From Dendrolimus kikuchii (lineage: Eukaryota; Arthropoda; Insecta; Lepidoptera; Lasiocampidae), in assembly GCA_019925095.2 (NCBI GenBank), contig CM034406.1, forward strand, positions 16,740,388 through 16,804,387: a stretch of 64,000 nucleotides of DNA. Reading direction: 5' to 3'. Positions 34,257 through 45,220 of this stretch are shown here, piece by piece (position 1 is the first letter of the stretch; the number at the start of each line of letters is the position of its first letter). Below the pieces are notes generated by a model, which did not search any database, had not been told where the DNA came from, and saw only the letters and a program-made list of their open reading frames with translations. A program made the translations under genes and the position numbers.

Positions 34257-35175
34257 TAGGGTTTATTCTAGTAGGAACAATACATTTGAGAGGGAAGTCT
34301 TTACATATCCGGTGCATAAATTTTCAGTCGTGGGGGAGGGTGAAGAGATACGTACTTCTTCTGTAACTCCAATTGTACGGCGTTCTTGAAATTTTTTTTT
34401 TTTGTAAACACAAGCTCACTCATTTTTCACTAATATTGCACTAAATCATATGTTCAAAGTTAAACAATCCAATCAAAGTCCAAAAGCAAGCCTGTTGTCA
34501 ACGTAAAAAAATCAAAATAAGCGAAAAGCAGCGTAAGTTTTTGAAAAATCAAGAAAAAACACAGCAGAGCACATTCGCACAGGTACTACAAGAGGAATGG
34601 AATAAAAAACTTTAACTTCAAAATGGCTGCCAATAGAGACGGAAATTATACATCTTCTTTTACCATATTGGCATTTATTTTTAACCGATATTACATTTTT
34701 CATCAGTTTTGCAATATATTTAAAAATCGATATAATTAATATATCGCTTCCTTGGCATATTAAAAAGGAATTTCATAGTCGTCTGCTAAACGGATCAATA
34801 AAATAAATGTTTCATACGACACCCACAGGAGAAATATAAGGCGTCGCGACAGTTCGTGTATAAAATAAATGGTTACATTTGTCCTGGCTCTCGCCGGCCG
34901 CTGCCGCGGCACGCTCGGTTCATGCACTTTGCTTTGAAGCTAACTAACCTAGTTCAATGTTCTAGTCACTTTCACTGGTGTTCATTATTAGTGAAAAAAT
35001 GTATGAGATTATGTTTACCAAAAAACTTATATTTCAAGAACTCCGGACTTTAGGGGTTGCAGAAGAAGTAAGTATACCTCCCTCCCTCCCTACTCTGATC
35101 ACTCACTACTTAAAATTCATGCACTGGATATCTAAGTAGCAACCTTTGAGGGTAATGTCAACTTTTATATATCAA
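34257..35175. other. No gene recognised
   Basis: Includes a GC-rich patch (about 34880-34920) with a 65-codon plus-strand frame that has no domain. Confidence 0.35.
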
Positions 35176-35351
35176 CTAGCTGACCCGGCAAACTTCGTAC
35201 CGTCTCAGAATATTTTTTTTCATATTTAGTCACCTTTTAAACCTTCCCTGGACTTCCACAAATAATTCAAAACCAAAATTACCGAAATCGGTCCAGCCGC
35301 TCTCGAGTTTTAGCGCGATTAAGGAACAGCAATTGATTTTTATATATAAGA
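35176..35351 (-). mobile_element. Complete short Helitron
   Basis: 176 bp; on the minus strand from TCTTATATATAAAAATCAAT to TTTGCCGGGTCAGCTAG. CCAAAATTACCGAAATCGGT and GCCGCTCTCGAGTTTTAGCG belong to a very common insect Helitron. Confidence 0.8.
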
Positions 35352-35508
35352 TTAAATATTTCTTTCCAGTTCCACAAGCATTCCATTATTTGACACAATT
35401 TGTATGGTTGAGCTGTATTAATTAATTATATTGATATTTGTAACTAAGCAGTGTATATTTTGTTCCATTGCCTGCTTTGTGATAAAAAGAAAATAATAGA
35501 ATTATATT

Positions 35509-35522
35509 GTTGTCATGACAAC
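35509..35522. promoter_or_regulatory. RFX X-box upstream of MKS1
   Basis: GTTGTCATGACAAC is a perfect 14-bp palindrome matching the ciliary X-box consensus GTHNYYATRRNAAC at every position, 193 bp before the MKS1 start codon. RFX factors drive transition-zone genes including mks-1 in nematodes and Mks1 in flies, so a promoter role is likely. Confidence 0.75.
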
Positions 35523-35714
35523 AAAGTGTCAAAATTCAAATCAAATCAACAAAAACACAGGGCATAAAGTAGTTTAAAATAAGTTTTAACCTACATGAGT
35601 AATTTAATAGGTATAACAGGAGAGTTTAAACTGAGGGTTATATTTTATATAGAACTCGTATTATAAAACTTTCAATTACATCGCCTGTTAAAACTTTCAT
35701 GTTGTTTTTAGACA

Positions 35715-38700
35715 ATGAATGAATTTACGCGTTGTAATAAAGTAAAAGCAATTCATTGGTTAAAGTTACCCATTGACAATATAAAGATAAGGTATGTAGA
35801 ACTCTGAACTACATTTTGGTGCAGATTCTGTTCCTAGTCTTGTATATTTTTTATAATTTTGTACCAACTAAAACTTAATGTTGTGGTTATGGAGGGTAGC
35901 CATGTCTCATACAGCACAAAGTTTTCCTTTATTAACATCATTAAAAAACAGCTAGAGCATATTTGCAGTGCATTAAGATCTTCGAAGGTAAGGAAAGGAA
36001 TGCTCCGGTGGTTCGGACATGTAGAAAGAATGCATGATGAAAGAATGAATAAACAGATATACAATGCAAAAGTGGATGGATGCAGAAGTCGTGGAAGGCC
36101 ACGACACACTTTCCATGATCAAATTGATCATGTACTAGCAGAAGGTGATGTTAGGAGCCTTAAGAACAGACGAGCGTGCATGAGAAGAGTTATGAATGTC
36201 AAAGAAGCAAGTGAGGTGTGTAAGAATAAGCCTAAATGGCGCTCTGTTGTTCGTGCCTACCCCGCAAGGGAACTGGCGTGTGTTTGTTAAAGTTATGTAT
36301 GTATGTATGTATGTATTAAGATCTTCATTCTAGAATTAGCTCTTATCCAAATCAACTATTAATATAATAAAGGTTCTAATTAGGTATTTGTAATTCCTTT
36401 TAGAGTTAAATTAAAAGTCCAAGACACTATAATAACATTACCAAAATTTGAAGACTACACAAATGAACCAAACAATTTAAATTTGGAACACAATTTGGAA
36501 GATTATATATTTAAATGGCAAGAAAAGAGGTTTAGCAAGTGGGAGTTTAAGCATTATGGTGATATTCTCAACTGTATTACTGATTCGGATATAAGTTATA
36601 ATGATTCTATTAAAAATGGAAATATTGCACAGAAAGTGTTTAGTTATATACATGATGATTGTTATATGCCTTTACCATTGCCCAAGCTAAAGAAAACAGA
36701 TGCCAATTCATGGATTGATAAGATTAATGAGAAAGCTCAGACAGTTTTTTCTAGTGGCAGTATTTCAATGCAGCATTTATTCAAAAGTGAAGACAATATT
36801 TGCACAGATAAAGAACAATGGACAGCAATGCATATTGTCTTTGACAATTCAACTTATGATGAGTATGTAGTATTTTTGATATGTCTGTAGCTTTGTTACT
36901 GCTGATATTTAATTTTGTTTTTCATATTTTTCACCCTGCAGTCAGTTATTCAAAGAGACTCTAAATTTAATTATTTTTGTTCAGATCCTGGCTGGGTAAC
37001 ATACACCACTTGGGCTGTTTTTCTGATCTCTTGTATATATTGGTACAATTTCCACTTGTTAATAGTGAAGGAAAACATCAATCAATCCTTGGACAAGCAT
37101 AAAGGGTATACTAGCCATGTCACTGTCCAAAAAACTACATGAAGAAATAATATTAAATTATTCAACCTATAATGGTGGATATATCTATAATATTATAAAA
37201 TTGTAAAAGCGAACTCTTTTGTTTCTTATTTTTTTTTGTGTTTGTCTGTTTTTTGGGGGATTCACATAGAAACTACTGGGCCAATTTCGATGCGGTTCTC
37301 GCTGATCGATATTAAATTCCCTGACTTAAAATCTGCAGTGCCTTATATGGTTATAAAGGTTATAAAGTGCTGCGGGATTAAAGTGGCCAGGTTGAATAAA
37401 AAATTGATTCCAATGCAAAAATTTTCCTGATGATAAAATCTTTAGTAAAACAATTGCAGCTGCGTATTTATCCCGAGTTTATATGGGAAATTCCGGGACA
37501 AAAATCCATTATCCTACTGAAAATAACCTTTTGATTTTATATTTCGCAAAATAACTGTAATCTTTGTTAGCTATCCAACAAGGACAGTTGCAGGTAAATG
37601 CTAGTTTTACCTATGGCTAGACTCTTTATCCCATTTCTCTTATTTTATTCCCCGCCCACCTATATATACCATCGCCTCTATTTCACCCTAAAAGCTGACA
37701 GTAGCCACTTTCCATTTACTGGGCTGTCTGTATGCAGCTTTATATACTTAATAGATAATAATAATAATAATCGGCAGACAAACACACATATTGTATATCC
37801 CCAAATGAAGAAAATGATGCTTATGTTATGGGTAATATACAACAGATTACTCCGGGGCCGTTCCCAGACACCCAGACCATAGTAAATAACAGAGAAAATA
37901 TGTTTCCGAAATTTACTATTCCAGGAATCGAACCCGGAGCCTCTGCATTGCAATGAGGTAGACCGGCAAAGGCTTAGCCCGCTCAACCACAGAGGCCGTC
38001 AATAATTATTTATTGTATGCTAGATGCAAAAACATAAAAAATATAAGATTAGCTTTAGACTTAAAAAAATATTTTTTTTTTGACATTTTAAGAGACTCTG
38101 ATCTTCTTATCAAGCAAGAAATCATTCTACTATCACTGTTTCACAACAAAACAAAGCATTATCTCATCATTTCACCAGATAATAATAATTTAGAAATGAA
38201 TCCGTACTCCATTGAATTGGATAATGGCGTAGTTTTAGATTACCAGTATTCCATCGAGGTGATAACTGATGAACAGGCTGATGATGAAGGAAGTGAGGAA
38301 TTGGTCTTGTTGGTGAGTTTATTACAAGTTAGACTACATTTTACAGTCATCTAGAGTTTTTTCCGCGTCTACGCCACGGGTCAAACCCTATTAGTGGTTC
38401 TATTTTAATTACATATTAACTTAATTAGGTTTCTTTATGTACACTAAAACCTCCTCTGTAAGTTGAACTTGAAGGGAGACGTCAAAAAATTCGAGATATA
38501 GAGTTTTCGGCTTATGGAGGATTTCATCACCCGCCACGCTTGTCCAAGGCGGCTTGGCAGGTTATCTCGATGTGCAGGCTGCATCACGATGTTTTCCTTC
38601 ACCATTGTTAGCACGTGGTAATTGTAACAATATGTACATTACGTCAGAAAACTGCCTAAGTGATGCATGCGTTCCGGCCAGGATCAAACCCGCGCCCTTT

Positions 38701-41700
38701 GATTTTAGGACGCGTACGACAGCCAATGGGCCGTCTGCCTGTCTGCTGAATTCCGCAATAAAAAAATAAAAAAGACATTACAATACCACGACTTACTTGG
38801 TTTGGTACTTGGAGGATTTCGACTTGAGCGAATTTTGTAAAGATCATTCGACTTGTAGATGTTAAGATTTATTCCAACTGATTTTGATTAGAGAGGTGAA
38901 ACAAATAAAAATCCTACTAATTATGAAGGTAAAACATTTTTCAAATATTGCAATGTTCGAGATACAGAGGTCTAATTTATTTTTTGGAGTTATAGAAGGA
39001 AAATAAGTATTGAATTTGCTTATAGGGACTCACTAATTATTTCGACTTATAGAGGGTTCATTTCGAGTAACCGAGGTTTTGGGGCTTGATGGGAAGGGAA
39101 CACAATTTTGTTCGACTTTGGGAGATTTTCGACTTGAAGAGGTTCTACTGTAATATAGATCTTTAGTGAAAATGTATGTGCATGGCTTAGGAGGAGTTAG
39201 AGGATATACAGATAGCGACTTTGTTTTATACAGGGCCGTCTTAACCCTATAGGGCGTCGGGGTGCGAGAATAAAGCTGCCCCCCTCCTTTTCAGTAACAA
39301 AAAAAACGATTAAGGCGATGTAATCAATAAGTTTCAATAGGCGATTCATTATGTTTTTCAAAATAAGCGCGTTTCCCATGGTAAGTATAAAGTACATAAT
39401 GCGGAGGTATAAGGCGACACACCCGTCCGTTTTTAGCTATCTTCATGTTGCGTGCCCACTATTGGGCAATGATGAAATACATGTTACATGTCCTATGACG
39501 TGTGAGAAAATAGATTTTTTATTTTATTTTTTTATAAATATTATTTTTATTGTTTACTTTATTTTAAGCAAAAAGACTCCTACAATTCAGGGGTAGGAAA
39601 AGTGTGATAGATAAGCCAATGTTAGGATTTTGAAAATCTTTTTAAATTTGATTTATTTATATCAGTTACAGAAGCTGTATGATAAGTGGTCAAAGAAACA
39701 AAAGAATCTGATTAATTTTACAATGCCTCAGATTGGGAAGAAATTGTTTTATATAACACTAGAAGTTTTGTTTATTTGTTCCAAAATTCACACATTTTCT
39801 TACGATGTTGTCAATTCTGGAAGCATCCAATAATTTTACAGACACTTGACGACATCGTGAAAAATACTCTCATCAACGTTTTGATCGTGTGGCCCTTCCA
39901 GCATTCCTGTCTTCAGTATATAGCACCAAAAAAATCGTTCGAGACATACTTCGTGCAGATTTGGAGCCATCACTATCAACTGAAGCCAGGAATGCTTGGC
40001 TGGTGGCTTGTCCGGGTAGCAGTCTGCCCACTGTCCCCTCTATACAGGGTCCTGGGACGGACCGATAACAGCAACGAAGTTTGACTTCGATAATATTTAC
40101 ATAGAATACAATATAAAGGTATTATTTTTTTTTCTATATTTGTTATGCCGTGCAGGTAAGGAGAAAGAACGCTAATTACTGCGTTGGGGCGGCCTGTCGT
40201 AAAAGGCAACAAAATAACCCACAGCCATGTCGACTTGACTCATCATCATCCGAGCGTTAAATCCCGGTTGCGTTCGAAGAGTTCACTCCGACGCCCAGGG
40301 TCCGCTTTCCTACTTTTTCTACTCCACTTCTCGCGGTCTTCTGCATCCCCCGTTTTGAGACCATTGGTACGCATGTTGCCAGCCATGTTGACTTGACTAT
40401 GCCGCTATAACAACTTTGAGTTGTGTTCCGGCATCAGTGGCCAGGTTCCAGTTTTCCTTCAAGCCCGACAGCGCATTGGCAGCACCACTAGTATTGCTAA
40501 TGTCCACAGGCGACGGTAATCACTTTCCATCACATTTGGACAGTCAGCCTGTCTGCTGAGCTTCAGCAATAAAAAAAAATGTTTATGGATATGTTGATAG
40601 TAGTGGTAGCGTAACGGCTGGATCATCCCAAACTTAAAAGGGCACGGGTAGGAATCCTGGCCGAAACACATGTACCGTTTAGGCAGGTTTCTAACCTAAT
40701 GTGCGTATGGTTACAATTACCACGTGCTAACAACGGTGAAGGAAAACGTCGTGATGAAACCTGCACATCGAGATGATCTATGAATCGAACTTGCCAAACC
40801 GCCTTGGACAAGCGTGGCGGGTATGCTGTCCATTTCCCAATAGTTATTATATATGGATATTTTCTTTATAGCTTAGGTACGGCAGATTAGGTAGATAGAT
40901 AGATTAGGTAGGGCTGACGGCCCACCTGATGGAAAGTGGCCACTGTCATAGAGATAGACAATGGGGGAGCGGACAAATGTTTAAATAAATTCAAATATTT
41001 TTATGTATAAAAGAACAGGCGTTGAATTAATTAATTTGTGGATAATAGAACATTTTGTTCAAAAACAACCCTTTTGCTTGGTTTGCCATTTGACATTTCT
41101 TCTCAAAAACTGATCCTTACAAGCTACACTATTATTTTTTATAATAGTACTATACTATGTACATCATACAGAATGTGTTTCTTTTCAAAATCAGGCGATT
41201 CGATTCCTGACAAGGATAATAGATTTTTTAAAAATCTAATGATACCACTTTGAAGCCATGCATAAATTACGTCACACTTCACGGGGGGGGGGGGGGGGGG
41301 TTGTGTCTATGATCTGTGACATTGTGTGACAAGGGGTGGGAGGGGCCCTAAATTTAGTGACATTTTAAAATCTAATATATTTAAGCTTTAAAACACGAAA
41401 TTTGAACTATTAACGAAATACGTCAAAATATTTCTAACACTATCTGTATGAGCAGTTTTTAAATTTTAAAAAAATTATTTAAATGGAAATAAAACTAATT
41501 ACGGAACTGCTGTTTTAATTTAATCATACGACCACGAATTACGTGTACCCACGTTGAAGGCGTGTGTCGAACTGTCCCGAACTGTCGTTCGGTTTTTGAT
41601 AGATGGCGCTTTCGCGTCAAGAGAATCGGCGGGAACGCTGTGAGCCCGCGCTGTCATATAACGGCGCACTGTTTTGCATGCTACACAAATTAGTATTAGC

Positions 41701-44700
41701 TTCGCGCTTGCGAGCTTCCTTATAATGATGGCATTAATGTCGCCACAATAGTTTAGGATTTGGCTCTGAAAGCCCACTTGAAAAATTCACCTGTATATAA
41801 TTACTGAAAGAGCTTCTAAAGAAGAAGTAATTCTTAGAAAACCTCTAGAGTGTTTTTTTTTCTTTTAATATGTACATAGATATTCATTTATAGCCCCCAG
41901 AGGGAGTTATGTGCAACGATTCATTGAACGGCCGTACGCATATAAGTCAAGCTATGTCGAATGATGATGTGTCAATGTGGCACTTTGGACATTTGATTGA
42001 GTTAAATCTAGAAATAGACAATGAACATGGTAAGCTATGACCATACTTTCTACGTGTTGGAGTCATGCTGGAATTACTATCTTGACTTACAGCTCTTAGG
42101 GCTGGCTCGATAGGCGTGATACCACGCTCTCACAGAATATCAGCGTGAAACGGTTAGCCTTGAACTAATCGTGTTTCGTTATTTTTTTTACCGCAGGAGT
42201 TCAGCAGACAGGCAGACGGCCCACTTGATGAAAAGCGGTTATCATCGCCTTTGGACATTTGCAACACCAAAGGTGCTACAAATGCGCTGCTGCTCTCTTA
42301 AGGGAGACTGGAACCTAGTCACTATTACCGGAACACAACTCAAGGTTGTTATGGCGGTATACTCTAGGCCACGGGCGGTAGCCATCCAGACGGACCTGGC
42401 AAAATTAAAACCTCGTAATCCCTTCCGGCCCATCTGCCTGTTTGCCAGTTTCTTAATTTAAAAAATAGCTGAGCACTGATGTCAATATGACTTGCGTTTT
42501 AAAATTTATAATTGTCTCGTGAATTATATGCTCTATAATGATTGCTTCAAGATTCAGCAACAAGCATAGTCGTTCAGTTTTAACTACGACGTACTTACGC
42601 TTAAATTTGGTGACTTGAATTCAGCTCGAGAGGGAAACGTCTTCTGTCTTTTTTGCTTATTTTTTTTTTTATTTATACCCTTCCCAAGCATTTATTTTAC
42701 TTTTGACAGCTCGATGACGTATCTATTAGTAATGTCCTAATGAATTACCGACTCGATTTGTTATAAAAATCGACATCATTTATAAATAACTTTTAATCAA
42801 TTATATTTCGTTAAAGTAGTGTTATTTCTCTACAAATGGTTCAATAGTCTGTGCGCTACATGACTCGCAGACATCACTATTACGTCATCCACGAGAATAA
42901 AGTGCAACAATTATGTCATATGTTTCGTGTGGGCTGTGCTGTCAAGAAATATGTAACTTGATAGACGCGCCAACGTCAATAGTAAAAATAAACGCATGGA
43001 ATCAGTATAAGTGTATTTTCCATTGTCATCATCATCATCCGAGCGTTAAATCCCGGTTGCGTTCGGAGCGTTCTCTTCGACTCCTTGAGTCCGCTTTCCT
43101 ACTCTTCATACTACACTTCGCGCTGTCTTCAGCATCATCTTGAGACCATCGGTATGCATGTCGGCCTTCTCTACGTTATGCCAGCATTTCTTGAGCCTTC
43201 CACTTCGACCGGAACCTGGCTGAGGCGGCATGGCTAGACATTTGTTCCGCATATAATTAGCCGGTATACATAACACGTGCATTTTACACTATGTTTCAAT
43301 TATTTTTGTGCTTTATAGACTTTATTATTGTAGTTTTATTGTTCTTTATTTCTTCATTGAATCTTTCGGACTGATCGGACAAAAACGAACGACGACAGGC
43401 GTTTGACAGTAAGGCCTTCTGGTTTAAAATTTTCAGAACCAAAACCCCTAAAAATCTTCTTTGAAGTAATCTCAACTGATTGGTGGGGTAGACACCGTAC
43501 TGAGGGTTATTCCCACATCTCCCTGCCCTTGGCCCCAGGAGGAGTGTCAAAGGACTTGGTTTGCTTGCGACCGGACGAGGCTGACTTTGTCGCAGCGGAG
43601 AACCGAAGGTTCTTTTTAGGGGGTTGCAATTTGATCAAGGATCTGGATGTGTTAGTTCAGCCAGAGAAGGTATGATTCTTTGTTATGTCTAAATGTTATT
43701 TTGTGATTGTTTTATGTATGCATAATATATGTAATAATATATATGTATATGTTATTAAAAATCTATAATGTTATAAAATTCTAAACATGCCGTTCTGTCT
43801 GTTTGTCGGTTTGTTTGGGATTCACGTAAAAATCACTGGGCCGATTTATATGCGGTTTTCGCTGATCGACATCAAATTTTTAGACTTAAAATCTGCGCTG
43901 CTTTTTATCCCGCGGGAATTTTTTAGGGAATGTTTTAACATGGTCGTGTTGGAAAAAAATCGAAATTCCAATGCGATTTTTTCACTGATCGTTAGCAAAT
44001 TCACATACATACATACATACATAACTTCACGCCAGTTCCCTTGCGGGGTAGGCACGAACAACAGAGCGCCATTTAGGTCCATTCTTACACACCTCACTTG
44101 CTTCTTTGACATTCATAATTAGCAAATTTAATGTAATAAAATGTGTGATATTTTTTATACCGGGAATCTCGCAGGAATTTTCTTGGGAACGGTTTGTAGT
44201 TGTTCGGGTCCATTAAAATTTATTTATTCGGACACAGTTTTCACTAAAACGATAGCTTAGATTATTTTTTAAATGCTGCGGTACTTTGTGTCCCAGGAAT
44301 TTCAAGTCACGCGTGGATGAAGTCACGGGCATATCTTAATTTGTTATAAAATTCGATTAATTCAAAATATCCTTTGACGTCGTTTAATACACTAGAAGAA
44401 TTATTATTTGTTTTAATCATGTTCTAGTGCTCTCCAAGCAGCTTTGCGTGCGTAAATTTGAAATTCATATTCCAAATTCCTATGCCTTTGTGACGTTGAA
44501 AGTGTACTACATTTAACGTCGTTATATAAAGTACTGGAATTTTCCCCGCGGCTCTACCACGGAGAAAATTTTGGCAAATACCTCCATTTTACTTACATAA
44601 GGTATGCCAAACCACACCCTCCGCCAAAGAAATGTCTACATCAAAGTTTAAACACCAAGTAATTAATTGACTAAAAACACTAAATTATAGCGACACAGAA

Positions 44701-44730
44701 TGCATATTATGTAACCGACTGTAACACAAG

Positions 44731-44808
<78 letters not shown>

Positions 44809-45011
44809 ACACACACACACGCACACGCACGCACACGCACACGCACACGCACACGCACACGCACACGCACACGCACACTCACACGCACACGCACGCACAC
44901 TCACACGCACGCGCACGCGCACGCGCACGCGCACGCACACGCACACGCACACGCACACACACACACACGCACACGCACACGCACACGCACACGCACACGC
45001 ACACACACACC

Positions 45012-45062
<51 letters not shown>

Positions 45063-45081
45063 GCGCACGGACGCGCACGCG

Positions 45082-45159
<78 letters not shown>

Positions 45160-45185
45160 CACACGCGCACGCGCACGCGCACGCG

Positions 45186-45220
<35 letters not shown>

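Noticed and set aside
34856..35053. 65-aa plus-strand ORF in a GC-rich patch
   Set aside because: No domain, splice context or promoter; composition alone is not enough.
40605..40680. Functional tRNA gene
   Set aside because: A- and B-box-like sequences exist but no cloverleaf forms, and the same body recurs elsewhere as a SINE.
41283..41300. G-run as a functional G-quadruplex
   Set aside because: A single homopolymer run in a repeat-like block; more likely slippage, possibly sequencing error, with no separate G-tracts.
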